This document shows, piece after piece, positions 10,355 to 20,847 of a stretch of DNA of 64,000 nucleotides. Both the position numbers and the translations under genes were made by a program. The notes under the pieces were generated by a model, which saw only the letters and a list, made by a program, of their open reading frames with translations, was not told the origin of the DNA and ran no database searches. Source of the DNA: Kalaharituber pfeilii (taxonomy: Eukaryota; Ascomycota; Pezizomycetes; Pezizales; Pezizaceae). The number at the start of each line of letters is the position of its first letter. Within the stretch, counting starts at the first letter, position 1. The stretch lies in assembly GCA_015179045.1 (NCBI GenBank), contig WHUZ01000103.1, positions 143,361 through 207,360 on the forward strand, written 5' to 3'.

Positions 10355-10561
10355 GTAGGGGAGAAGCGACTGAGGTTGTGGAGGGCCATAATTGGGAAAG
10401 TGGACGGCTGGGGTTCCGGTGGTGCGCAATGGAACTGGAGTCAGCAGCGCACATCTTGACCAGGTGCGAGGTGTGGGGGAGATGGTGGCCAGGGGACTGG
10501 ACGCAGAAAGAAGGCCTCCTGGGGGTAAGGACGCCGACAAACAGGATCCACTGGCGGATTG
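10355..10561 (+). pseudogene. LINE-A ORF2 C-terminal fragment (host copy)
   Basis: Reads like the post-RNase H part of LINE A: LRLWRAIIGKVDGWG, then the C-x-x-C...H...C knuckle (WCAMELESAAHILTRCEVW) in two adjacent frames, so frameshifted. It is interrupted at 10561 by another LINE-A insertion and resumes at 10905. It matches the segment after 21255 and marks the left edge of the segmental duplication. Confidence 0.7.
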
Positions 10562-10892
10562 TAGGGGAGGCGACAGACCCGGAGTGCAGGTGGTGCGGAG
10601 AGGCAGAGGAGACCACTGGACATTTGCTGAACGATTGCAGAGCGTGGCAGAAGAGATGGCCAGGTGGCATGGCAGCAATTCGAAAACCACCAAAACGCGG
10701 GGAAGGGGAGGATGATCCGCTACAGGGGCTGATGGAGGTGTTGGGAGAGGACGGAACGGGGGACTAGGTTTTCTTTCCTTTCTGTTTAGTGAACATTACT
10801 AGTATGACCTATGTATTTAACATAATACCTCGCCATGGCCTTACAGGCGGCAAGCGAGTATTGATATAAAAAAAAAAAAAAAAAAAAAAAAA
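10562..10892 (+). mobile_element. 5'-truncated LINE-A insertion with TSD
   Basis: 331 bp flanked by ACTGGCGGATTG at 10550-10561 and 10893-10904. It encodes the C-terminal knuckle of ORF2 (CRWCGEAEETTGHLLNDC, then WPGGMAAIRKPP) to a stop at 10767. A 3' UTR, the tail-A hairpin (10828-10860) and about 27 A follow. It sits inside an older LINE-A copy. Confidence 0.9.
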
Positions 10893-10904
10893 ACTGGCGG
10901 ATTG

Positions 10905-11078
10905 GGAAGGTGGGTGGAGAGATTACCTAAGAGAGTTGAGGAAACCACCTTGTTGTTTGGTACTCTATTTATTTTGAGTTTGGTTGTTTTGGCAGTTTAC
11001 GCTCGAGTTCTGCAGCTTGGTTTCTTCATTCTCTCCTTCGTATATATCCTCGTCATAGCCCATAGGGCGGCATAAAAG
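10905..11078 (+). mobile_element. LINE-A 3' UTR and tail hairpin, split by DNA element
   Basis: The old LINE-A copy continues to CCTCGTCATAGCCCATAGGG and GCGGCATAAAAG. At the following TA (11079-11080) the hairpin is interrupted by a TIR element. The same arrangement occurs at 21255-21957. Confidence 0.7.
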
Positions 11079-12323
11079 TACTGTAATTCACCACCAAGCG
11101 AGCTACGCCGCCAAACGTGCCCACCTCCGCACCGAAGTGACCATCCCACAAAGCATTTATCTCCACTACCACAGAATTCTCTATGCGATTTGCATGTAAA
11201 CTAAAGGAGACCATGTACTTCATTCTCAAATTTGTTTTCACTAAAACATAGTTTTGCGGGACGTTTGGGGACTTACATATCATCGCATTTTTCCCACAGT
11301 GTCGTGGCATTGGTTGATGTGGGATTCTCATAAAATGTAGCTACAGGAATCAATTGCAATGCCTCCCAATTGTGTTACAACGGCCTTGAGAGTGCCACCG
11401 ATGGCCTTTAAATATAGAGTAGATTGATACTGTATACATTTAAATTGAGCAATTGCAATGTGAGAATCGTAATATCTGCTTTTGGGAGTTCTTCACATAA
11501 CAAATTATTTCTATGAGGAAGTGAATATTGTGAGTATGTTCACAACCAGATCAGGAATTGCTTTCCTGCTCTTTTTACACTTTTACATGAAACAAAATTA
11601 CCATATTCCCAAGTTGGATTAATCAAATTTATTGCAGGCGCAGAACTGCGCAAATGTATGCTAAGAAGCACGCAAAAATGTGCAGAGCCATAATTCCTTG
11701 ACAACCATAAAAGTAGGCAATCAAAGAATTGCTCTTGGTTTCACCTTGTTAGAAGAGTCGCATGAAGATTTGGTATGGAGGTGGAGATGTTCTGGCCTAC
11801 CGACGAACATTGCGGTTCGCGAACCGGCCAGGCCCATTCGCGAATCGGCCAATTCGTCGGTGGGCTGGCTGATTCGCGAATGGGCCAGCCCACCGACGAA
11901 CACTAGTTTAGTACAAGTACCACTAGGTACCTCTACGTACTACCAGTGATTGAGTATAGAGAAACATTCTGCTACCAGCGTTAATTGATAAGCCAGTTAC
12001 TGTGTGCTAACACAGCCCTATTGCCACTGACAAGTTGCCACCTACAAGTTGCCACTTGAAAGTTGCTGTCGGTGATAAGTTGCTACTTCTTACCCACATA
12101 CTAGAAGATAATACAGACAGTTTAATTAATAATTCACTACGCATCTAGACTGCTATAGTTAAGAATACCAATTTGTAATCATAACTTAATTATTGTTAAC
12201 CGAAACACTAGAAGAAAATTACTAAATATGCTTCTAGTATTCTTCTTACTCTAAGCGAAATTTTGGAGTGTTATCTTCATAGGTAGAGATTTCCGGAATC
12301 CTCCGCCATTCTGGTATTATATT

Positions 12324-12566
12324 GTGGCAGTAACAGGGATTGCGTTGATGCCAAGAATGAAAAGTTTGGTGGTTGTATTACCAGAAACAGTAGATAATAA
12401 GAGCCCTGCAAGTGCCAAGTACCCACCTCATCATGATAAAACTTGTCAAGACAAAATTTCATGTTCTTGTCTAGGTACCTGCTCTTCTCTTCGTTGTACA
12501 TGCATATGTCAAAAGGTTAAATGTTCTTATTCTTGTAATAAAAGCAATGCTGGTCAATGTACTAAC
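12324..12566 (+). pseudogene. Cysteine-rich ORF remnant in TIR element
   Basis: A frame reads a hydrophobic stretch (SLVVVLPETV) and then about ten cysteines in 40 residues (CQDKISCSCLGTCSSLRCTC, then CICQKVKCSYSC). Such C-x-C rich ends occur in some transposase C-termini; this is a weak analogy. It runs into an unrelated ORF1 fragment of a LINE near 12595. A diverged copy lies at about 34030-34260. Confidence 0.45.
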
Positions 12567-12594
12567 CAGGAGAATGAGAGTGAACATCGTGATG

Positions 12595-12970
12595 TATATT
12601 TAGGGAAGGTCCGGAAATGGTTGGAGTCCGGGAATGATAGGCTAGGCAAGACCGTGGGGATAAGGTGGCTGAGACGAAAGACCGCGCTACTGGAAGAAGG
12701 AAAAATGACCAGCTCGGTCGTGGTGTACTTGGAGGCAGCGACGGGCGTAGACAGAGTTAGGTTAGGTGGGAAATGGTTGAGGACCACTCAATACGAGCCG
12801 GACAGACGGAGGAAATAGGCTGTATTGACCAGTGTGTACATTCTACCCGCACCATGTATGAGCATTGCGGGCACCACATGTATTTAGTGACGGTTAATTT
12901 TCTTTCTTTAATAAATACCTCGCCATAGCCCATACTGCGGCATGCGAGTAATGATATATAAAAAAAAAAT
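12595..12970 (+). mobile_element. ORF1-only LINE-A derivative, 5'-truncated
   Basis: Encodes the C-terminal part of a LINE ORF1 protein (LGKVRKWLESGNDRLGK, GIRWLRRKTALLEEGK, SSVVVYLEAATGVDRVRLGG) to a stop at 12818. About 95 bp of 3' UTR, the tail-A hairpin (12917-12950) and A-rich sequence follow directly. No ORF2 lies between ORF1 and the tail, as in the copy at 49826-51625. Confidence 0.8.
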
Positions 12971-13069
12971 AGTACATAGATGACTGCATAGGGGGATAGG
13001 AGACTGTGGAAATTGCTTAGCTGGCTGTATGATAGATCACTATTACATTAAATCATAAGCGAGTATATA

Positions 13070-13243
13070 GGGGGGGGAGAGAACGTTGGCGGAGGTGATG
13101 GACTGGGCGGCGGAGTAACCGGTCATATTTTCACTTTATCTCCTTATCTGTTACTTATTTTTCCGTTGATTATCATTCATGTATCTAAACCCTCGCCATA
13201 GCCTGCAAGGCGGCGTGCGAGTAATGATATTAAAAAAAAAAAA
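13070..13243 (+). mobile_element. LINE-A 3' end insertion with 15-bp TSD
   Basis: Flanked by ATAAGCGAGTATATA at 13055-13069 and 13244-13258. It contains only the last few codons, the 3' UTR, the tail-A hairpin (13189-13231) and oligo(A). Confidence 0.88.
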
Positions 13244-13461
13244 AATAAGCGAGTATATATATTACATATAGGTACATCGAGGTACATTCATGTTCGCCGC
13301 TGGGCCAGGTGTTCGTGGCTGGGCTGGCCCCCTGAAAAACACCATATGTTTTTCACGGGGCCGGCCGGTTCACGAATCGGCTGGCCGGTTCGCGAACCGG
13401 AAAATGTTCGTCGGTGGGCCAGAACAGAGATTTATGCTCTAGCAAGCGATCAGTTTTGGTC

Positions 13462-13722
13462 AACAGATGCAGGACCTGGAAGAAGAAATGGCCGGGCGGG
13501 AAGAAAGGACTGGTTGACCCACCGAAGAGTAAGGACAGGGATACACTTTTAGACATAATGGACTGGGCGGACGAGTGATACGGGTATCTTGGAAAAATTT
13601 TTCTTTCTATACATTATTTCATTTCTATTACAATCTCTTACCCATAATTCCGAGACTAAGGACTTTGGTCATGTAATTAACTACAACCTCGCCATAACGC
13701 ACTGCGCGGCAAGCGAGTAATG

Positions 13723-13761
<39 letters not shown>

Positions 13762-13762
13762 A
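13462..13762 (+). mobile_element. LINE-A ORF2 3' end insertion
   Basis: Codes for CRTWKKKWPGG and DRDTLLDIMDWADE, stop near 13577, then 3' UTR, a diverged tail-A hairpin (13687-13722) and a run of about 30 A. It has replaced the right end of the TA-target TIR element copy 1. Confidence 0.8.
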
Positions 13763-13851
13763 AGTAAATAAAAAAATCAAAATTCTTTTAATGTCCCAGG
13801 CGCATAAATTATAGAACAAGTATTGACCCAACTAGTAGCATTTGCTGAGTC

Positions 13852-13871
13852 TTGGCTGGAGGCCTAACACA
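13852..13871 (+). promoter_or_regulatory. Conserved upstream element of the coiled-coil/trefoil family
   Basis: TTGGCTGGAGGCCTAACACA lies about 264 bp before the start codon of the gene at 14116. Nearly the same 20 bases precede the other two paralogues (22772 and 29526). Confidence 0.6.
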
Positions 13872-14115
13872 CTTTATGCATAATTCGAACACATCTGAAC
13901 TACACTAGTAGCTTGTGCGCCGGGTTAGGTGATGCAAAAAAAAAAAAACTTTAATTCAAGTTCCAAACTTCCTTTGCAGTGCGCCTCACTACCGTTGCCT
14001 TGTTCTCTTGCTCAAGTATTTGTTTTAGCCTCCGCCTTAGCTTCGCTGTACCGTCTGTCCAAATTTGTGCATCCGCCTTCAATTCCTATCAGTGTACTTA
14101 GCCTACTTCCACATC

Positions 14116-15142
14116 ATGTCACAAATTCGGTTCCAGCAACGCGATCGCGATCTTATGCCGGATGCAGACGATGTCCTTACTCACGAGAAGCTTGACAGCC
14201 TATGGGAATGGTTCTCCGCGGCTAATAAGGAGGAGTTGCTTCCATACTTGATTTTCGCGAAGCTAGTTAATGCAGTGCGTGTAACCCACCTGCAGAGAAA
14301 GTTGTTTTGGTCCTGAGTGCTAACAAGGTATATAGGCCAGAAATCCTTATCGCGATCAACTCTTGATTGCTCGTGGCAGCCATGAACTGCTTACCCCAGG
14401 CACGTCTGCCTATGCTCCAAGTGAATTTACAGCAACTCCGGGACTTGCAGAGGCGCAACAGCAACCCGAGTATAGGGAGGACAAAGCTGCTATTGAGGCC
14501 CTGGGCGCAAAGGTGGCCTTTATGGAAGGTGCAATGCACACTCAGCAAAGGTTCATTAAGCATTTGGAAGATTCGTTGCAACTAAAGCAAACGAGCATAC
14601 AGCAACTCGAGGATTCAGTCGACGAAAAGCAAAAGACCATAAATCAACTAGAGGAACGCATCGAAAAGTTGAATCTAAAGCAACAGGATCTACAAACGAA
14701 GGCCAAAACCGAGAAAACAAATTTGGAGAACGATATCCAGCAGATGAGATTAAAGTCGTTCGGGCAAATTCAGGTTACTCTCAAATCACCTCGCCATGGC
14801 ACATTCATCTCAATTACGAAGGAGGGCGCAACAGGGATTGCAGCATCTGATGGAAGAGAGGCTCTCATTTTAATTAGGCACCCTGACGGCACATTTTCGT
14901 TCCACAATAATGGTCACCCGATTGCGTACTTGAGCAATTCTAACAAATGTGATTTTGGCTCAAATCATACCTGCGGCATCACGGAGAGGTTTCGGCTACA
15001 TTATGCTGACGATGGCAAGACGCACATAGAGTCTGTGCATTTCCCGGGAAGTTTCCTGTCGCCGCTAACAAGGGAGGCAAACAAACTTGTTTGGTGTAAT
15101 TACAAGAGTGTTCACTCAGCATTTTGTATGACCTTGACATGA
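14116..15142 (+). CDS. Coiled-coil and fascin-like beta-trefoil protein, paralogue 1
   Basis: Two exons, 14116-14274 and 14336-15142, flank a 61-nt phase-0 intron (donor GTGCGT, branch GTGCTAAC, acceptor TATAG). They encode about 321 aa. Residues 1-55 form an N-terminal domain with QQRDRDLMPDADDVLTHEKL and WEWFS. After LTPGTSAYAPSEF comes a coiled coil (about 100-180) built on 14-residue repeats (LEDSLQLKQTSIQQ). The last 125 residues (VTLKSPRHGTFISI, DGTFSFHNNGHPIAYL, ERFRLHYADDG) have the alternating pattern of a fascin-type beta-trefoil. No signal peptide is seen, so a cytosolic scaffold or ligand-binding role is possible. The splice model rests on agreement with the paralogues at 23037 and 29700. 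The function is unknown to me. Confidence 0.85.
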
Positions 15143-15469
15143 CAAGGTTGGTTAGTAGTGGGAAGTATATTTTATTTTATTTCACTTCATGCTTTGTGTT
15201 ACAAATGAATGCACATATTTCCTAAAGCGGGATACTGCTGGTGAGGCAACGGTGATTTCATTCAGGGACACCGGTTTACATAATCCAAATGTGAATGTGA
15301 GGATCAATCAGAACGACAAGTAGTTCCTTATTTTTTCACTCTCATTGGCAAGGCTACGGGGAACGGAAATCCATAACGCCACAGATCCTGCGTGCTTGTC
15401 CTGTGTATGTCAAGATTTATTTTCTTTATTCCTCTCGTCGGGATCACGCTTTGCAGAAAAAACACAGTA

Positions 15470-15506
15470 TCTCGCCATAGCCTAAAAAGGCGGCACGCGA
15501 GTAATG

Positions 15507-15531
<25 letters not shown>
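15470..15531 (+). mobile_element. Tail-A hairpin micro-insertion with TSD
   Basis: 62 bp: TCTCGCCATAGCC at the 5' end, the GGCGGCACGCGAG arm, TAATG and about 26 A. It is flanked by AAAAAACACAGTA at 15457-15469 and 15532-15544. The duplicated locus near 24370-24450 lacks it, giving an empty site. Confidence 0.92.
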
Positions 15532-15538
<7 letters not shown>

Positions 15539-15824
15539 ACAGTAAGAAATACTTTTATACTAAACTTGGTCCGCTTGCAACATCGACAACAACGAATCTT
15601 CATATTCTCCCCCCTTCCCCCCTGTGCCAGTTGGAACGAGTCAACTCTCGTCCGCTTGAGCAATCCTCGTTGCGGAGCACCGCTCATTTTTTCCATTCTA
15701 AAACCATAACACTCTCCACTATTCCTTCAGAATGCATGAGATCGAAGTCACGCTTCTCCTTCGTACCAAAACACCGGCAATTTGTCGTGTTCTCAATCAC
15801 CTAAAGTCCATGTCATGTTAGTGC

Positions 15825-15825
<1 letters not shown>

Positions 15826-15861
<36 letters not shown>

Positions 15862-15898
15862 CACGTAGCCCCGCTTGCAGCTGTTCGCAATGGCAGGG
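15826..15898 (-). mobile_element. Tail-B hairpin micro-insertion with TSD
   Basis: 73 bp, minus sense: GCCCTGCCATTGCGAACAGC, GCGGGGCTACGTGA and a run of about 30 A. The flanks are CATGTTAGTGCA (15814-15825) and CATGTTTGTGCA (15899-15910), a TSD with one mismatch. Confidence 0.9.
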
Positions 15899-16111
15899 CA
15901 TGTTTGTGCATCTAAATGATATCGCAACTACACAATTTGGTCCTTCCTCTCCACCACGTAGGAAACGGGAGCTGAAATGGTCACTGGATTATACTCCGTG
16001 TGAGTACGGTTCTTCATTGCGTAGCTGGGACCAATGGACCGTGCAGGGTATACATGCATGAGACACACTGTGGTAGTGTCAGAAGTATGGGCTGCTCTGG
16101 CACATGGCCGT

Positions 16112-16446
16112 TAGTGAGCGGCACGAGCTAGCTCGAGCCGAGCTGGAGGGTGAGCTCGAGCTGGCGTGGCATGAGCTCGAGCCTGGATTGATTATATACA
16201 TAATATTGACAAACTAAACTAAACTAAGCTAAATTTTCATCTTTCTCACTGCTATCAGCTAAATTGAGCATTTCGAAGTTGTTGGTAGGTCAGAATGAGC
16301 TCCAAGTCTCTAATTATTACTATATTAGGTATTTACAGTTTATGAAACCTTGCACTGGCTAAGCATTTTAGCGAGCTGTCAAGAAAAACACTAGCATGAT
16401 CTTGGCTCGTTTGAGCTCGAGCTGGCTCGGCTCGTGCCGCTCACTA
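16112..16446. mobile_element. hAT-like MITE, 335 bp, with 8-bp TSD
   Basis: The termini TAGTGAGCGGCACGAGC and GCTCGTGCCGCTCACTA are perfect inverted repeats. The target duplication ATGGCCGT lies at 16104-16111 and 16447-16454. A TAGTG start and an 8-bp TSD are typical of hAT elements. The AT-rich centre (AAACTAAACTAAACTAAGC) carries no gene. Confidence 0.93.
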
Positions 16447-16454
16447 ATGGCCGT

Positions 16455-17550
16455 GCAGCTTGCCCAGTTCAGGTAAGGTTCTGGCCTACTCTGGGAGCAC
16501 CATTACCAGCCAATGATGTGTACGTACTGTTCATGTGTATCGGCTGAGCTTTAGTGTTACTACATACATAGTAATTACAGTTGAAATTATAATTCATGGT
16601 GAGAAGGTAGGGAGGCATGGGTGAAAGTCAAAACACCGACACAGTGGATGGATACAGCAAGGTCAGTGCTAGTAGTTTCATACGCGGCGACTCGAGTTGT
16701 ATGCTTCATAGAGAGCTGCGGTGGCAAGTGGGACAGTGAGTGATTATCGTAACCGGCTAGCAACTGGCAGTCAACACGCAGAACGAGGCCTCAAGAGCGG
16801 TCGCAATGGTCAGCTGTCAAGAAAAGATAGCATATAACTTGCCTGTAAAAATTCTACCAACGTCAGAACTACTGCACCACTCTCATCTATCGGCGCACAT
16901 CATCAACTCCATCAGGGGGTCCGATTCGTCCTCCTTGGGGGCCTGCGGTCTCATTATGCCCCCCAGCCCCGGCCCTAGGTTACCTCTTGCTCCATAGCTG
17001 GGAGGTGGATCAAATGTGAGCCATCGATTCTTCCTCCATACCGCACCCGGCGCACCGCCTACATATAGGGCTATCGGTCTTCCCTATCTTACACCTTCAT
17101 GCCCTCTGACCCTTCTCTTAACACACCGCGCGGTTTATCAATGTGGTAAATAAAATTTGATCTTCCATTAACTCCACTAATGTTCCATTGGACTAAGGTG
17201 ATTTGTGAACTAGAAAATCTTATCACGATAATCTCTCACTCCTTCGGGGCAGGCTCTTCACTCCAGGAGCTTCTCAGTACCATGGATTGAGTGAGCTTCG
17301 GGGACCGAATCAAGAAGTTCCCTCCTCAGGAGGGGGGGAAGGTGGATAGGGTTGAAGATCATGCCGGCGAGGCGTTGGAGGCAGACGGGGTCTGAGCAGG
17401 ATGGGAGGTAGGGCCGGACGTTGAGAAGTGGTTTGATTGTTCGTTTGCTTGCTCTCTGTAGCTTGCCTCGCTTCACAGTTCGCTTCACAGTTCGCTTCTT
17501 TCCTCTGTCGCGACGGGACCGCTGTTTGTAGAACGGTGGAAAACTGATGT
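16455..17550. other. Intergenic region, no supported gene
   Basis: Only short open frames are present. The purine/proline-rich frame at 17310-17594 (minus) and a small direct repeat TTCGCTTCACAG near 17470 do not make a convincing gene. Confidence 0.4.
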
Positions 17551-18490
17551 TGGAGGTAGCGCATTTGGTTTGGTTGATTTCCTTGTACTGTCATTCACAC
17601 TTCTGAAATTCCTGTGGTTTTCTGTAAAATTCATGTAAAATTCATGTTGCAGAAAAGCACCATATTCAATAATAATTCATTCGCATTGATCTCAATGATG
17701 ATAAAAACAAAATGAAAAACGCAACCCGTATATATACCTGTTCCTTGGCTGAAAGCGCCTCCCTACAATTTTTCCTTTATTGCTCCCACCATGCCTCCGC
17801 CGCACTTCACAAACCTCTGCCGGCATAATCGTTCCTGCAATCCACGCATGAACGGAGTGCTAGATTCACATTTCTCTAACCGTTTCGTCGGTTCCTTGTG
17901 GGGGAGTCATCTTATCCGGTTGATTTTTAGCCTCCTCGAGTGGGAGGCTTGCGACGTGGTCCTTTTTGTTCTCCCTAAATTTGCTGATTTTGTCGCTTTC
18001 GTTTGCTCTTTTTCGGCCTTTTCTTATGCGTGCCTGAGGTTTTTGCTGCGGTCCGCCCTGTCTTTGGTGGCTGAGGTTGCAATGGGGCAGCGCTTCCAGG
18101 AGGCTCGGTGTCGGACGGAATGGGTAAGTGCGCGCAAGTGCAAGCTTGGCGCGCGGAGCACTGGATATAAGGATGGCATGTGAGGAATAGAGTATATATG
18201 CGGCATTCTTACTGTGGTTCGTACAATAAAGCATCCCGTTTTCCCTTTCTTCCGCACCTGCACTTTCGCATTAGTACCCCTACGTTCATTGCGCCAGCTC
18301 CTACGGTCCACCGAGAAGCAGACATGGATATATCTAACATCTTGTTTATATCTTTTACTTTCCTTATTTATCCCCTTTGTTCTTAGTCTCGTCATGGTAC
18401 ATAGCGCGGCATACGAGCAATGGTATTTTTGTTTTTTAAAATATATATATTATAAATATATCTGTCACCTTACAATGGAAAACTAGGATC
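17551..18490 (+). repeat. Dispersed repeat with variant tail hairpin, copy 1
   Basis: Starts near GCGCATTTGGTTTGGTTGAT and ends near CAATGGAAAACTAGGA. It matches 25120-25815 along most of its length, with gaps in the second copy. Both have ATATAAGGATGG / ACTGTGGTTC, and then a tail like CTCGTCATGGTACATAGCGC, CGGCATACGAG followed by T-rich DNA. The tail is a relative of tail A. Open frames inside are not conserved between copies. Confidence 0.65.
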
Positions 18491-18495
18491 TCCTC

Positions 18496-19386
18496 CTTAC
18501 CTATCTTGTATCTCCAGGCTCTAAGGCTCTTGCCTGGCTCTGGAAAAATGGCAATATACGGTGGCCAGGGAAATTACGGGCGCACCATGGGGGACGAGAC
18601 GAGACGTGGTTGAAGGCTTAGCCAACTTGGAGACAATAGACACATTCATCCAATGGGAGTCGGACAGAGTAGAAGCGAGAACACTTAGGTTCCAAAATGA
18701 AGCAGTCCGAGACCCGCAACCTGACAGCAAGTACCTCAGGGGGTCACTAAAACATCGAACCCCGCTCCCACTGATCAAATTCCCAGCTCTACCGAGGGAC
18801 ACGGAACGAGAAGAGTGGGAGAGAACAATCGCCAAGGAAGAGGATGAAGGGTGGAACTGTGCCTACACCGACGGGAGCCGAATAGACGAAACCACCGGAG
18901 CAGGCGCCTTCATTAAGGAAAGAAGCACTTCGTTATACCTAGGCAGGCTCAGCACGGTAAACGACGCAGAACTAATCGCAATGAGCCACGCCCTGACACA
19001 ACAAGACGGGGAGCTACTCATAGTAACGGACTCCAAGGTAGCACTCGCGAAGATGCGGAAGATCGCCGATGGAGACCCCACCCATGAGGGTGCGGCACAA
19101 CTAGTCAGAGACCAATGGGAAGCCAGAGCCGCGCAAGGCGACTTGGACGTTGCAATCCTGTGGGTGAAAGCCCACAAAGGAGTACGAGGCAATACCGAAG
19201 CAGACAGGGCAGCCAAAGTAGGCACAGCCCTACAGTACCAAGACGAAGTCATCACGGAGGCAGGACTAAGAGTCTAAGACAACAGGGAAGGTCGCTGAGG
19301 AGACAGGAGCGGAATAGACTACAACTGAGCTACCGGCCGCTGCAGCGTGCCAGCGTCTAGGGCCTCGGGTCGCCATCTTAGCCGGA
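18496..19386 (+). pseudogene. LINE-A ORF2 fragment with RNase H domain
   Basis: A frame open at 18561-19277 reads the region between RT and RNase H, then a type-I RNase H: CAYTDGSRIDETTGAGAF (first Asp), NDAELIAMSHAL (Glu), LLIVTDSKVALAKM (Asp) and VKAHKGVRGNTEADRAA (His, Asp). The catalytic residues are kept. The RT part is missing, a frameshift follows 19277, and the frame is cut by a MITE at 19401. RNase H removes the RNA template during target-primed reverse transcription. Confidence 0.85.
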
Positions 19387-19400
19387 GTCCTGGCCCCGGG

Positions 19401-19740
19401 TAGTGAGCGGCACGAGCTAGCTCGAGCCGAGCTGGAGGGTGAGCTCTAGCTGGCTTGGCATGAGCTCGAGCCTAGCATAGATGGATTATATATATAATAT
19501 TGACAAACTAAACTAAACTAAGCTAAATTTTCATCTTTCTCACTACTATCAGCTAAATTGAGCATTTCGAAGTTGTTGGTAGGCCAGAATGAGCTCCAAG
19601 TCTCTAATTATTACTATATTAGGTATTTACAGTTTATGAAACCTTGCACTGGCTAAGCATTTTAGTGAGCTGTCAAGAAAAACAGTAGCATGATCTTGGC
19701 TCGTTTGAGCTCGAGCTGGCTCGGCTCGTGCCGCTCACTA
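19401..19740. mobile_element. hAT-like MITE, 340 bp, inside LINE
   Basis: Same termini as the copy at 16112. The right flank GTCCTGGG (19741-19748) matches GTCCTGGC at 19387-19394, with six extra bases CCCGGG before the left end. It splits a LINE-A ORF2. Confidence 0.9.
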
Positions 19741-20847
19741 GTCCTGGGTAACAAAGGACTGCGGCACTGGAAATACCAAATCGGAAAAGCGGACGGTCTC
19801 GACTGCCGGTGGTGCGGAAGGGGCCTGGAGACTACCACTCATGTGATGACAGAATGCGAGATGTGGAGAAAGGGATGGCCCGGGGGGGAGGAGGATATAC
19901 GGAAACCCCCCAGAGACGGAGACAGAGACAGGGATACACTGGCAGAACTACTTGAACGGGTTGGACGCTCATGGGGAGGAGAGTGTGAGAAGGTGAAAGT
20001 GGAGTGCGCAGAGAGGCTAGGTAGAAAGGGGGGAGGGAGAGAAGAGTGGGAGACCTCAGTGGAGGAGGCGGGAAGAGAAAGGGCAATTCTCTTCTCAAAC
20101 GGCAGCAAGATTGAGGACAGCAAGGTTGGGGCAGGGGTATGGGGGAGGTCGGCAGTGGTAGCGGAGGTGGTGGGAAGAACGGCGACGGTTTTCGATGGGG
20201 AGGTGAGGGGAGTGAGAAGAGCACTGGAGAGTGCACCGGAGGAGGTACCGGTCCTGATCTGTCTGGATTCCGAAGCCGCTGTCATGGCGATTCAGAAGGC
20301 AGGCAGGGAGAGAAAGCGAAAGACGGAGGATGTGAGAAGGGTGGTGAATGCAGTGGCGAGGAGAAAGAGGAAGGGGGGGGATGCGAAACTGTTGTGGGTA
20401 AAAGCTCATATCGGAATCGCAGGCAACGAGAAGGCGGATGAGTGGGCAATGAAGGGGACGGGGATGCAGGGTAAGGAGGTGGCCACTGGAAGTGGAGTGC
20501 GCCAGAGGGTGAAAGCGTGGAGGAAGGAGAGGAGAGAAGTGGAGGGCTTTGGAAAGGGGAAGGTTATGGAGTGGAATAGGACAGCGGTGTCCAACTTCAC
20601 TGCCATGCGCCTGGAGAGAGGAAGATGTGGAGTGTGGTTGAAGAGGATAGGAGCGGCGGAATCGGAGAAGTGCAGCTGCGGGAAGGTCCAGACGGGGGAG
20701 CACCTAGCCTTTCAGTGCAGTCAGCAGAGGTTCCGCCCAGAAGGCTTCAGAAAATGGGGGGATGTGGAGAAGAACTGGAAAAGAACGGCAGAGAATGGGG
20801 AAGAGTGGGATGAGTTGGAAAGGTTCTTTTCCGGGATCAAGTTTTAG
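19741..20847 (+). pseudogene. Chimeric LINE ORF: LINE-A knuckle plus LINE-B RNase H
   Basis: An uninterrupted frame of about 368 codons runs from the MITE to a stop at 20847. It starts with the LINE-A zinc knuckle (CRWCGRGLETTTHVMTEC, WPGGEEDIRKPP). It continues into a second complete RNase H (ILFSNGSKIEDSKVGAGVWG, VFDGEVRGVRRAL, VLICLDSEAAVMAI, LLWVKAHIGIAGNEKADEWA) and a different C-terminal finger (CSCGKVQTGEHLAFQC). With 18836-19230 upstream this locus holds two RNase H domains in tandem. TGTGGAGAA at 19862-19870 and 21255-21263 may be a target duplication of a LINE-B insertion. Confidence 0.8.

Larger units (their letters stand above)
11789..13426. mobile_element. TIR DNA element starting GTTCTGGCC, with TSD
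   Basis: Ends are GTTCTGGCCTACCGACGAAC and its inverted counterpart, with TSD GAGAT at 11784-11788 and 13427-13431. The duplicated locus at 22460-22480 keeps the uninterrupted site GGTGGAGATTTATGC, an empty-site proof of insertion. Further inverted CGCGAATCGGCC/CGCGAACCGG motifs lie near both ends. Inside are a cysteine-rich frame (12324-12560) and two later LINE-A-type insertions. Confidence 0.85.
11081..13461. mobile_element. TIR DNA element (TA target), copy 1, interrupted
   Basis: Begins CTGTAATTCACCACCAAGCG after a TA in a LINE-A tail, and matches copy 2 (21960-22544) to 11788. It is split there by another TIR element (11789-13426), resumes at 13427-13461 and loses its right end to a LINE-A insertion. 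No transposase is encoded; small open frames such as 11053-11331 (minus) have no recognised homology. Confidence 0.75.

Noticed and set aside
17310..17594. 94-codon Gln/Pro-rich minus frame as a possible regulator
   Set aside because: Short, low complexity, contains a small tandem repeat, no splice partner or conserved domain.
20095..20703. 202-codon minus-strand frame rich in Ser/Pro/Leu
   Set aside because: Complement of the plus-strand RNase H region, whose purine bias creates it.
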